Positions 45,384 to 56,612 of a stretch of 64,000 bases of DNA are shown here, piece by piece. Positions within the stretch are counted from its first letter, which is position 1. Each line of letters begins with the position of its first letter. The DNA comes from Homarus americanus. Lineage: Eukaryota; Arthropoda; Malacostraca; Decapoda; Nephropidae. The DNA lies in contig NW_024753828.1 of assembly GCF_018991925.1 (NCBI RefSeq), positions 4,790,965-4,854,964 on the forward strand, given 5' to 3'. Position numbers and translations under genes: made by a program. The notes below the pieces were generated by a model that was given only the letters and a program-made list of their open reading frames with translations, did not search any database and was not told the origin of the DNA.

Positions 45384-47855
45384 TTGATGTTCATGGAAAA
45401 TATCAAATTCAAAACTAAGCACATGGTAGATGTGTTGCAAACTGAGGGTTCAGATGTTTCTGAAGCTATTATCTCTATGAAAAGTACATTGAAAATACTT
45501 CAGTCAATACGTAGTGATGATGAGGCTCAGAAATATTTGCTGGAGGCTGCACTCAACTTTGATGTTGATGGAGAAGAAGAGTTCTAGAGAGTTCACCGTC
45601 AAAGGAAACAGCCCCCCCCCCCCCTTAAATGTGGATAATCCAAACTCTAGTGTCATGATCGTGATGACGGCTAACCTGAAAACCTTAAGGATTCATATTA
45701 CGCTCAAACGTCCACAAAACCTTCCGAGTCCTCCAGTGGAAACGTCCCCCGTTTTCTCTGTTCCTTTGAATATAATCCGCAGATTTCGTAGCAAGATGCT
45801 GTATGTTGGGACCTGTTGCCATCCAACCCTTTGTAATCAATTTAATTTTGCTTTTGATAACTCAGTCAGAGCATTGTTAGTGAGGATAATAGTAGGGAAT
45901 GAAACTGAGTTCATAGTCTCAGTTTCAACGTCAGAGTGTACAGTAAATTAATTCATCGAAATAGAAGTAGGTGGACTCCCTGGCCTATTTTGAGTGAGGG
46001 TGCCGCGGGCATTTCAACCGTTATTAAGTGTTCGTCCCTTCACCCATACAGGTCCCTAACGCAGCCTAGGCCGTGTCTGTAGCGTGGATGTTGTATCCAC
46101 TATGTCTGGGGAGATGTCCGAGGTCCAGTAGGATCAGTTACCTTCGTGAGACCCGGCCGTCAGACACTTCAGACTACCTATAGCCCCCATAGCTGGCTCG
46201 TCTGGCCCTAACGCTCGGCCTGCGAGGTGACCCCGGATCACCAAGCCACACACCACTACCAGCCCCCATCATTGGTGGATGAGTGTCTAACTCAGTAGGG
46301 CTATTTGTGTGGTGGAATTAATCCACTGGGATCTCCAGAGTTCGTCGGAAAGTACTCCATGGTGGCTGGACCCCATGGCTGTTGCTTGAGTATCACCCCT
46401 GACGACTGAGTGTTGTAGTGGCAGTTGCCCTGGTCTTTATGGTGCTAAGTGACTATAAGAGTTGTGTGTTATTGAGTATGTCCACCCAGTAGGGTTGGAA
46501 GTGTTATTGAGTATGTCCACCCAGTAGTGGTGTGAGTATGTTGAGCCTGAGGGCCTAGTACTAGATTTCGTCTGTTGGTACAAATAAATTCTTTCTCCTA
46601 ATTTCATATTAATTTTTAAATAAATTTTGTATTTGTATATTGTGTCTATTATGTACCTACAGTATTTACCGTTATTTCTTCCCTATTGCTTGATACTATC
46701 ATTACATCTACCCACGAGCCTCCTCTCGTCACGCTACCAATGGTAATAAGTATGAGAGTAAAAGGAATTGTTACTGGCACACAGAGGCCCTCATAAAAGG
46801 TGGCAGTAGTGGCCCTCATACTAGTGCTCTGTGTTGACTTCGAAATGTGAAAATCTGAAATCTTCATTCAGATATTTTGTGGATGTTCATGATCCTAATG
46901 TTGCAAACTATGACTCAGAAAGCTTAATTGAAGCCATGAAAAATATGACAGAAACCTTTCCATCTGAAAGACCTGATACTAAATTTTTCCGAGTTGAATT
47001 AGATTTAATTGGAATGTTTAACATTAATTTTTCTGAATATATGGAGCAGCATCCTGATGTAGAAAAAAAAAAACATTCGCTCATCTGCAGAATGTGCACT
47101 GAATGCTCATCGAGAGTATTATTTATTTTCTCATGTGGCAAAAGTTTTCAGGTTATTTTTGACAGCACCACCTTCAATATGCAAAAGTGAAAGGTCTTTT
47201 AGCAGGCTTAAGCTTTTGAAAACATCCCTGCGAAACAAAACTTCAGAAAAACAGTTGCATAATCTTATGCTCATAGCTTGTGAGAATGACATAACTGATC
47301 AGTTAGATCCTCAAAAGATTGCAGATAATTGGAAGCTTAAGAAAACTAGGAGAATTAAAATTTGAGATTAACTTCAATGAATAGGTTAATGCTGCTGATT
47401 TTATACAAGCAGTAAATAAAAAACATTTATTTTCATTATTTTTTTCTATTTGAATAAAGAATAACATTTTACTTTATCCATTTCAAATTTCTAGGCTAAT
47501 GTTTAATAACTAAACATTCAATAAAGAACATTTTGTAGTTAGCTTGGTCATTTTTCTTTTAATCCTCATTAGTTAGTCAAATTTGGTAGACTGAGCGGCG
47601 AGTTAGTAAAAAAAGATTACCCCTTCCCCCCTCCCCCAATCACAACCTCATTGGGCCATTCCTGGGGTCTGGACCCCCCTTTTCATCAGAAAATTCCAAT
47701 ACTTTTTATTTAATGCAGTATTATAGTCAGGCGTTTTTGTATAGTAAAAATTAATTACGAATGACCCCCAGTTGGGTGGGCTGGCTGTGCTCGCCATGTT
47801 CCCCCACCCACAACTTCTTGGACCTCCCCTTTTGATATTCCTGGATTCGCCCCTG
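45384..47855 (+). mobile_element. Second hAT transposon, degenerate, 5' end missing
   Basis: 45384-45587 gives the middle of a TTF/ZMYM6-like transposase (VDVLQTEGSDVSEAIISMK). 46846-47365 gives the C-terminal dimerisation region (KSERSFSRLKLLKTSLRNKT). The right end TTTTGATATTCCTGGATTCG...CCCTG closes at 47855. About 45980-46640 interrupts the coding part with unrelated sequence. Confidence 0.75.
45980..46640. other. Unassigned insert inside the second hAT
   Basis: More GC-rich than its surroundings. It has a direct repeat of TATTGAGTATGTCCACCCAG (46471 and 46505) and an AATAAA-type hexamer near 46584. It could be an LTR or retrosequence; I cannot name it. Confidence 0.4.
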
Positions 47856-47942
47856 CATTATCACCACACTGCTTACGGTCACAAAGAAGTCCCAAATTCC
47901 AAAACTGTTTCGAATGTTGTAAAAACACGGGTTCAGAATTCA

Positions 47943-48237
47943 AACCCCACAAGGGGTCACAGCTCAAGATTGAAGAAGCCGCAAGTCCAGAAAACTGTGA
48001 GGGCAAGCTTTTTCGGAGTGAGAGTTGTGAACTCTTGGAACAATCTACCAGGGAGTGTTGTGACGGCACCGAGTGTGAGCTCTTTCAAGACCAGACTTGA
48101 CCAACACTGGAGCAGGTTCAGGTACATTCAGGAGCTGGTGCATGCCCAGTACTTGCCAACAGTGCGTGACAGAGACGTGACCGATCGCCCAAGCGGCTAA
48201 CGAGCCGACCAATGGTGAAGAGGATATAAACAAAAAC
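47943..48237 (+). mobile_element. LINE 3' fragment
   Basis: FFGVRVVNSWNNLPGSV, then SVSSFKTRLDQHWSRFRY; nearly identical to the 44755 copy over its last 280 bp. Confidence 0.8.
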
Positions 48238-48239
48238 AA

Positions 48240-48373
48240 AACGACCTGGCGGGCTGGCGCCTGGTGGCATCATTGAGACGCCGATTGTCGAGGTAGGAGG
48301 AAGTGTTTATGGACTTGTGACGTTGTGATAGTTTAAGAAGAAAAAACTTTAAGCCGTTGCATTCGGAAATGAA
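48240..48373 (+). promoter_or_regulatory. Possible 5' non-coding exon
   Basis: GC-richer block ending ATGAAACA|GTAAGT. It would precede the exon at 49368. Evidence is only the donor and composition. Confidence 0.25.
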
Positions 48374-48733
48374 ACAGTAAGTAATTACTTTAAAATCGAA
48401 TGAATGTGACATGTTTGTGTGTAAACCAACCGGCTCTGGGTCACAGTGCAACTGAACATGAGACTTGGAGTTGGAGGGGCAGCTTTTATATTAAGGCTTG
48501 CAGTTTCGGTCCAAACTGAATTGCTATTAATCACTAGTAGTAATCAAGGTCGTTGCCACTCCAGAATGCCGCCAAGCATTCTAAAAATATTTAATTTTTT
48601 TCCCACTAAACTTATTTGGAAATTTAAGTGTCTTTTTTTATTTCATATTAATAACCAGGATAAATTTGCATTTTCAACCAAATGGTTCTAGAGTTGAGTA
48701 ATGTGTTTTTCCGGTGCTTTTTTGTGTGTTTTT

Positions 48734-48835
48734 CAGGGGCAGATCCAGGAATATCAAAAGAAGGTCCAAGAAGTTTTGGGTGGGCGAAACAAGGCGAGCA
48801 CAGCCAGCTGGGGGGGGCTGTAAGCCTCCCCCCCC
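48734..48835 (+). mobile_element. hAT terminal fragment
   Basis: CAGGGGCAGATCCAGGAATA to AGCTGGGGGGGG; same terminus family as 2929 and 47855. Only one end is visible. Confidence 0.6.
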
Positions 48836-49367
48836 CCGATTTGTTGTTGTTGAAATAGATAGACAGATAAAAAATAAATAAATAAAAATCTTAAATTTAC
48901 AAGAAAAAGTTGTATCACTTTTTTTTTACTAATCTGAACAACATTTGTGGAAAAAATGAACGAAATAGAAAAACACTTTCTAGGGTTATCCATTTTTCCA
49001 CTACTAAAACCACTACTGTAGTACCAAAATTTCTGGGACCTTTAGAGGTCTTAATGCACAAGATGCAAATCCAGATAGGGAGCAGGAAAAGCCATTTTGG
49101 AAAACACTTAGAGGAGCAATAAAGTTAAACTACAGTAGTCCCTAAATATTGCTTGGTTCTTGCACATAAATGCAACTTTTCTCACCACTGGATTTGGTTA
49201 AATAAATGAACATGTCTTAAGATATAAAGTAAAATAAGTGGTTGAGCTAAACTTACGCTGTTTAATGATGTACTGACTGGTTAAGTTAGCCTGAACTGCT
49301 TACTTATATTAAGCCAAACTATAGTCTAAGGTTTAATGGAAAAAACTGATTGTTTTTGGCATTACAG

Positions 49368-49444
49368 GCATGATGTCCCTGGACCTGGCAGGATTATATA
49401 GGACAAGACTGAGGGACACCGGTGGCCTCTTCCTTCAGATTAAG
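49368..49444 (+). CDS. Candidate exon, plus-strand gene of unknown function
   Basis: Acceptor GGCATTACAG, donor ATTAAG|GTGAGA. An ATG at 49370 opens MMSLDLAGLYRTRLRDTGGL, then FLQIK. Joined to 52170-52220 it stops after 15 more codons, so the product would be tiny; either the second exon is wrong or the transcript is non-coding. Confidence 0.35.
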
Positions 49445-49799
49445 GTGAGAAAGATATATATCTACTGTATATATTTTATCTCTTCAAGTTTGGCATGCTA
49501 GTATCATTCACATTTTATTCATAAAACGGTAATTATTTATGACTAACCCACGGCCGAAATTGATCGAAAACGATTATAAAAACGCCGGATTTCCACTATT
49601 ATTTTATAGTGGACACTTGTAGTTTGTGCAAATGTGTTAAAAAATGGATATTTTTAAAATAAACGTAACTTAACATTTGTGGGTATGAATAACAGACCTA
49701 GCCAACCTAACCAAACAAAGCTACCTAACCTTATCTAACTTCCTTACCTGGGGGCTCTGCCCCCCTGGACCCTCTCAACCACTCTCCCTGCTTACCTAC

Positions 49800-51510
49800 C
49801 AGCCCCCCTTCCCACTGACTTAGTAGAAGAATTTGAAGTAGCAAAACGCCTGGACAAACTAAAATTAAAACGCTCTACCACCCCCATTGACTTACCAATG
49901 AAACTCTTCAAGGAGTTCTCCCCGGAGCTTGCTAAACCCCTATGCTCCATCATCGGTGCTTCCCTCAGTCAGATGCCCAGCTGACTGGAAGACCTCTTAT
50001 GTATCACCAGTGCCCAAGTCAACCAGCCCACAATCCTTAAATCAGCTATGACCTATTGCAATCACCCCAATACCCAGCCTAATCTGTGAAAGTTTTGTGT
50101 TCGACTGGGCTTATGCTGATATTGCAGGAGTCGTAGACCCTCAGCAATTTGGCAATATGAAAACTTCCTCCACCACTCACTGTCTTGTCAGCTTTCTCTA
50201 TTACATATACCGCCATCTCGAGAAACGAAAAACGTCTGTAGCTGTCGCCTTCATTGATTTCACTAAAGCATTCGACCTAGTCGACCACAATATAATCATC
50301 AACAAAGCTATTGACTTCGGGCTTCGGAGAAGTCTTATACCATGGCTTACAGACTTCCTCAGTGACCGACGCCAAGCTGTACGCTTCCGAGGGGCTGTCT
50401 CCACCTTTCAGTCACTCACCTGTGGTCTCCCCCAAGGCCTCAAGATGGGACCACTCTGCTTCCTTATGCTCATCAATGATGCCCTAAGAGAAACCCCTTC
50501 TCGCTGGAAATATGTCGACGACTCCACCATTGGGATCAGCGTCAACAATTCTGCTCCCGACTATACCGCCCTTCAGGATTTATTGAACAGTCTCCAAAAC
50601 TGGGTCACCAACAACCATGTCACCATCAACCATACCAAGACCATGGTTATGCACATCAACCTCTCCTCCGACATTGTCCCACCTCCTTCCATTACTTTAG
50701 GTCCGAACACACTCCAGGTTGTAGATTCCACGAAGCTCCTCGGCGTCACCATAGACAACAAACTAAATTGGAAACCACACGTCAGTGAAGTTGTCAAATC
50801 CTACAGTTTCCGTCTCCACCTCCTCCGCCGACTCAAGTCCCTCGGAGTTCCTGCACCCGAGCTCCTCAGTGTTTACACAACATTCATACTTCCCAAGCTC
50901 ACCTATGCCTCCCCTACCTGATCTTCCTCCCTAAATGCCACATAATGTAAACACCTAGAAAAAGTGCAAAAGAGGGCATGCAAGATTATTCTCTCCCCTT
51001 CCTACTCCACATATCAAGAAGCGCTCAACATACTGACCCTTTCGACTCTCACTGACCATCACCACGACTTCATCTGCAAATTTGGTAAGAAGCTTCTACA
51101 CCATCCTCGACACCGGCTCCTACTACCACCTGAGATCCCTAGCCCGAGAATTGCTGTTCGACACCACAACCACATCCACCCCATACGTGCACGAACTGAT
51201 CGCTATAAGAACAGCCCAGTCCCAACTATTGTAAAAATTATCAATAACTTGTAATAAACCAGTGTATTCACTCCCAGTAAATACTACTTCTTGCACTGTC
51301 ACTATGTTGAAATGCACTGAAGTTTGAGCTTTTCCCCATCTAGTTATTATATATCTTATTTGTATCACTTTTGTTACTTGTATATTATTTGTAATTCAAA
51401 ACCCATTCCCCAAATATGTAACTGTATATTTTCAGCCTTCTGGCTGCCAATCTCTTTCAATAAACCGTTTATTATTATTACAGTATTATTATTTATTATT
51501 AATATTAAAT
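49800..51510 (+). mobile_element. CR1/L2-like non-LTR retrotransposon, degenerate
   Basis: Frame remnants from 49815 (KRSTTPIDLPMKLFKEFSPE) lead into the RT core: DPQQFGNMKTSSTTHCLV, FIDFTKAFDLVDHNIIINKA, GLPQGLKMGPLCFLMLINDA, catalytic WKYVDDSTIGI (YVDD rather than YADD), LLGVTIDNKLNWKPHV, and LEKVQKRACKIIL after an in-frame stop. The 3' tail ends in TTATTATTA near 51470-51500, as in L2-like elements. Stops and frameshifts are present. Confidence 0.85.
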
Positions 51511-51581
51511 AGAAAGAACTTACTATGATAAGGCGAAATTTGAGGCATTTTTTGGACGAGATGATGCGGGTGCATCGGCGC

Positions 51582-51798
51582 TTATGCAGCCCGGGCGGCG
51601 GAGTGATTTATTGTCGTGGCTGGTAACGTTGAGGAAGTGAAAGCACAGGAATTCTCGCAATGTGGACAGTCTCTCTTTGAAGAAACAATGTTGTGGTCTT
51701 TGAACAATTGAAGAGTCTTGTCTTTATTCCTAAATTTGCAAATTACGTCAATATAAGACTGACGACAACCTTCACATGTTATGCTGAAAATGAAATTG
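51582..51798 (-). pseudogene. Possible ISXO2-like N-terminal zinc-ribbon region
   Basis: The minus strand is open: FSITCEGCRQSYIDVICKF, then LQLFKDHNIVSSKRDCPHC and ENSCAFTSS, ending in TAA. LFKDHNIV...CPHC resembles the N-terminus of ISXO2/IS1595-like transposase-domain proteins. GC-richer than neighbours. No downstream catalytic part is seen. Confidence 0.35.
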
Positions 51799-52149
51799 CC
51801 GCGAGCCCGGGGAAAAGCACAGCACCATAGCGCGGCCTCATTACCAACAGGAAGACAAATTAGTGAGTGCCTAGGTGCTTAATTATCTATGAAATGTAAA
51901 ATTTGCACAAGAAATGATTATCATAGAACTCACTGATAAAAATAAAGTAAGAAAATAAACAGTAATAAAAATTAATGTGCTGGTTAGTCGTAAATATTAA
52001 CCCGTAAAGCTATAATATGCATTCCTGGTCAATATCACTAAACTGTATGAAGTACTGTAAATACTTGTTTAGGGTCAAGAGAATAGCTGTACTTTAGGCA
52101 TTATCAGGTTAAGTTTGTTTAAATACGTTTGGTAACATACTGTTACTGA

Positions 52150-52220
52150 TTTATTATAACACTTTACAGGTAAGTGAGGGTACAGCTCATCGAGGGACTG
52201 CCACACACCAAGGATAAAAG
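52150..52220 (+). promoter_or_regulatory. Juxtaposed 3'/5' splice sites (ratchet-like) or 51-bp exon
   Basis: AACACTTTACAG|GTAAGTGAG joins an acceptor directly to a consensus donor at 52169/52170, and a second donor (AAAAG|GTATGT) follows at 52221. It could be a recursive splice site or a short exon. Confidence 0.35.
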
Positions 52221-52639
52221 GTATGTGTACAATAACTTTTTTTTCAGGAAACTTTGTCTCTATTCACATTCAAGGCCGTAAGTTTGCCTTAAATTTCTGA
52301 TTAGTGATCCATACTAATCAGACGTCATCAGCCCCATCCTCCCTCCTATGGTAACATTAAGCATCAAATTAAACTTATCTCTCCTTTGCACCTGAAGACT
52401 ATCAGAGACCTTCCAATTTCTCCCTCCTTTCTCACATGGTATCATTCGTCTTTCATTTTCATCCCCATTCCTCATGAAGTATCCAAAGGTCTTTCAAATT
52501 TTCTCGTCACGATCCTCCCTGAGTCAGATGCCTCAAAACATAGTTATGAAATAGTTTCTGGGAACTCCTTTCTAGGGGGTGGACCTGGGAGGGGGGGGGT
52601 ATCGAGGGCCCTGTGAGGAGTTATGCTGGAGGGTATCTT
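52221..52639. other. No gene seen
   Basis: T/C-rich sequence leading into the 36-bp array; no recognised features. Confidence 0.4.
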
Positions 52640-53635
52640 CTACGTGCCTGGTTGGCTGGTCGATGTCTGCTCCTCTATGTGCCAGGTCGATGTCTGCTCC
52701 TCTACGTGCCTGGTCGATGTCTGCTCCTCTACGTGCCTGGTCGCTGTCTGCTCCTCAATGTGCCTGGGTTGGCTGGTCGATGTCTGCTCCTCTACGTGCC
52801 TGGTCGATGTCTGCTCCTCAATGTGGCTGGGGTGGCTGGTCAATGTCTGCTCCTCTATGTGCCTGGGGTGGCTGGTCAATGTCTGCTCCTCTATGTGGCT
52901 GGGGTGGCTGGTCAATGTCTGCTCCTCAATGTGCCTGGGGTGGCTGGTCAATGTCTGCTCCTCTATGTGGCTGGGGTGGCTGGTCAATGTCTGCTCCTCA
53001 ATGTGCCTGGGGTGGCTGGTCAATGTCTGCTCCTCTACATGCCTGGGGTGGCTGGTCAATGTCTGCTCCTCTATGTGCCTGGGGTGGCTGGTCAATGTCT
53101 GCTCCTCAATGTGCCTGGGGTGGCTGGTCAATGTCTGCTCCTCTCGTGCCTGGGGTGGCTGGTCGATGTCTGCCTGGGGTGGCTGGTCAATGTCTGCTCC
53201 TCTATGTGCCTGGGGTGGCTGGTCAATGTCTGCTCCTCTATGTGCCTGGGGTGGCTGGTCAATGTCTGCTCCTCTATGTGGCTGGGGTGGCTGATCAATG
53301 TCTTCTCGTCTATGTGGCTGGGGTGGCTGGTCAATGTCTGCTCCTCTATGTGGCTGGGGTGGCTGATCAATGACTGCTCCTCTATGTGGCTGGGGTGGCT
53401 GATCAATGTCTTCTCGTCTATGTGGCTGGGGTGGCTGATCAATGACTGCTCCTCTATGTGCCTGGGGTGGCTGATCAATGACTGCTCCTCTATGTGGCTG
53501 GGGTGGCTGGTCGATGTCTGCTCCTCTATGTGCCTGGGGTGGCTGGTCGATGTCTGCTCCTGTATGTGGCTGGGGTGGCTGGTCAATGTCTGCTCCTGTA
53601 TGTGGCTGGGGTGGCTGATCAACATGTTCATCTGC
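52640..53635. repeat. 36-bp minisatellite
   Basis: About 28 units with GGGGTGGCTGGTCAATGTCT and GCTCCTCTATGTGCCT; shorter 24-bp units at the left edge. As 36 is divisible by 3, most frames are open on both strands. The one with plausible protein composition (minus, DQPPQAHRGADI) is closed by TGA in several units. Confidence 0.95.
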
Positions 53636-53729
53636 TTAAAAATTCTTGGTAAAATTTTCCTGGCAGTAAATTTACATAAAATTGATTGCCTTGGACTGTT
53701 CGTGTAGTGGAACACACTAACCAAACATA

Positions 53730-54620
53730 ATTACTGTAAAATTAACCTAGGAGCCTCACCCTTCTAATAATTGCACCTTACTAAGCAGTACAGTATCACA
53801 TGGTTGTCAAAGGTGGTAGTTTAAAATTTTTGATACGTCACATTTGAAGCTGGCAGCCAAACAGGTCTTCCATCTTGCTCTAGGGCCTAGTTTTTGAAGT
53901 TGAACCACCATGTGTGAAGACTAGCTGGCAGGTCTTAACAGTACATTTTGATTAGATGGTAAACATGTTGGCATGGCCACAAGCTGATAATATACTCACA
54001 TGTGTACCAAGTTACAATATGCTGTATCAAGTTGCAAAGCTACAGTACCTCAGGAACTGGGTTGCATACTCGGGTACAGACTCCCAGGAAAATTGAGCTT
54101 TTAATTTGGAAAAAAACATGATCCTATGCATGAAATTTTATGAATTTCTTGCAATTTTTTTGAGTACATATACAGTACTGTAGTATAAAAAATTACCTAG
54201 TCACAGAACATTGATAGTTTTAGTTATGGAATCACTTTAAATAAAAATATAAGTTTAAATCTGAACAACCACCATTTGGACTTGTGTAAAACTAGTATAC
54301 TGTACAATACAGGTATATGGGCTAGTAATTCTCCTATAACAATGTGAATTAGAACTGGTTAAGAGTTGCATTAAATATTTTGGTTGGATTCAGTTAATAC
54401 TGTACTGGGAGAAACTGATTGTTAAATGTACAGTATTGTGGCATTAATTTCAAATCTTTGTTCTATAAAGAATCTTGAGTAATTAGTGATACAAATGATT
54501 ACATGTGTTGACTTGATTGATTTATTTATTTATTTTTTAATATTACTTGAGATTTTTACCAAATTGTTATGTTAATAATCAATTACTTGTAAATATTGTT
54601 TATAGATACTGTATCACATG
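53730..54620. other. No gene seen
   Basis: AT-rich DNA with TACAGTA/TACTGTA strings. Confidence 0.4.
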
Positions 54621-54623
54621 CAA

Positions 54624-54884
54624 GTACAGTCTCGTTCAAGATTCTTCGAACACTGCTGGAGACAGCTGGCAACTCGAGGCCGTTTGTTTACTATAGTACG
54701 TTGTATAATATACTAATATGAAACAACAAAGCCCAACCATTAATTTAGCAACGGGAACTAAGTAATCAATCACCGATGACCTTTTACATTCATTCATAAT
54801 TTTCACTACTACTAAAGTAAACAAAGGGCCTTGAGTTGCCAGCTGCCTCCAACAGTGTTCGAAGAATCTTGAATGAGACTGTGC
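54624..54884. mobile_element. Palindromic MITE
   Basis: Inverted arms of about 70 bp (ACAGTCTCGTTCAAGATTCT ... AGAATCTTGAATGAGACTGT) around a loop of about 115 bp. It ends in CAGT/ACTG. Confidence 0.8.
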
Positions 54885-55209
54885 TTTATCAATATTGTCA
54901 TTGTACAAACTGTAATCATATTTGATACACATTTGACTACAAAATCTGTAGGTTGTTAATCACTGATGTAAGAAAATGAGCTAAATATTTAAGGTCTTTA
55001 TACTCTGGTTATCTCAATGGATGTGTTCCTAAAAGTCATTGCGATTTATGAAACTGCAAATATCAGGGCAATTTACTCCATAAGAATTAATGTAAATAGT
55101 GGGGGGATCCATTCCCAGCTGGCAACTTTCTCCGCATATTTTTTGATAACCCTCGTAGGACCCGAAACATCTCTGGTAACTTCTCTCATTAGATGTGTTT
55201 AACAAATTA

Positions 55210-55290
55210 CAGGTGCTCCTCTACTTACGAACGAGTTATGTTCCTGAGGCTTGTTTGTAAGTCCAACTTTCCTCTTGTAGATACCAAACA
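55210..55290 (+). mobile_element. Pogo-type terminus fragment
   Basis: TA|CAGGTGCTCCTCTACTTACG, then AACGAGTTATGTTC; related to the ends at 16046 and 27323. No right end found. Confidence 0.45.
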
Positions 55291-55422
55291 TATTGTAAAA
55301 AATGAAAAGATTATGGATACAGTATTTAGTACAGCTATACCCTTTAATACAGCCTTAAAACCTGGGGCCAGGTTAAGGCAAAGACTGGGAAGAATTAATT
55401 AAATTACTGGGAGAGATTAAAA

Positions 55423-55796
55423 AGCTGGAAATGTTGGTTAACACAATCCAAAGATGTTTAACCCTATAGTTTTAAATGCTCCCTTTTGCCAATGGGTTTC
55501 TAAGCATTGACAACCAGTTTAAAAAAAAAATTTAGTTGCTAAGGACACTGCACCACACAGCTTGATGGGGTGGTATGATGGTAAAACGAACTTACAGTAT
55601 AATATAGGTACTGTATTGTAATTACTGTAGTTTGTTTTACCACCACACCTCTTTGATGAGCTCTATAGTAGTGTCCTTCACGACTCAATTTTTTTTAATC
55701 TCTGGTTGTCAACACTTAGAAACCAGTTGGCAAAAGGGGGCATTTAAAACTATAGGGTTAAACATCTTTGGATTGTGTTAACCAACATTTCCAGCT
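55423..55796. mobile_element. Large palindrome (fold-back MITE), 374 bp
   Basis: Arms start AGCTGGAAATGTTGGTTAAC and pair over about 95 bp with few mismatches. Shorter pairing (GACACT.../...AGTGTC, GGTGGTA/TACCACC) continues towards the centre. Confidence 0.85.
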
Positions 55797-55805
55797 GATA
55801 CTGTA

Positions 55806-56612
55806 CAGTGGTCCCTCGGTTAACGAACACAATTCGTTCCAGAAGGTCGTTCGTTTATCAAATCCATTGTTTCAATGGGATATTGGGTAAATGGTTCCAG
55901 CTCACCGAAAAGTACATACAAAGTATAAAAAAAATGCAGTAAAGTACACTTACTTTGAGGTGTGTATGTAGAAGGCTCCTGGTTGATGATGATGATGAGA
56001 ATTAGAAGTGGAGGTGGAGGAGAAAGGAGAAGAGAAGGAAGTGGGGATGGAGGAGAAATCACCTTTCAGGGGACCCATGCTTGATGCCGTCATTTCGCCA
56101 ATAAAATTTTAAGTTCACTAGGTGTAATTCAAGATTATTTTCTTTAAATCAACACTGCACTGTGCTATATATTATCAATATGTTAACTAAAGTTCAGAAT
56201 GACCAATAATTTCAATGAAAAATGCAAGAATATTCAAGACACCAACAAAATAGGTGCTCTCTCCACAGAAAACAAAGCCAGACTGATGCCTGGTGGCCAA
56301 CCCACGCATCTGATGGGTGCACAACTAACTAGTTCCCTGTACTGCATATATTATCAATATGTTAAATAAATGTTAAAATGACTAATAATTTTAATAGAAA
56401 TCATGCATAAATATTATAAAGCACAACTTTGTTGATATTTACTCCATTGGAAACGAATATAAACATAGAACAGATTACTGAATTGGCTGAGTACCCCCTC
56501 AGCTGATGTTCAAAACAAAACGTGATTTTCGTAAGGATTTCGTTAACCGAATTGAAGATTCTTATGGAAGGTAATTCGTTAACCGAAGCGTTCGTTAACT
56601 GAGGGACCACTG
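55806..56612 (+). mobile_element. MITE, GTTAACGA family, copy 4
   Basis: TA|CAGTGGTCCCTCGGTTAACG...CGTTAACTGAGGGACCACTG|TA: near-perfect inverted ends. It lies directly beside the palindrome above. Confidence 0.9.

Noticed and set aside
52579..53707. Up to 364-codon frames rich in GWLVNVCSSM
   Set aside because: 36-bp minisatellite read in several frames; no splice or start evidence.
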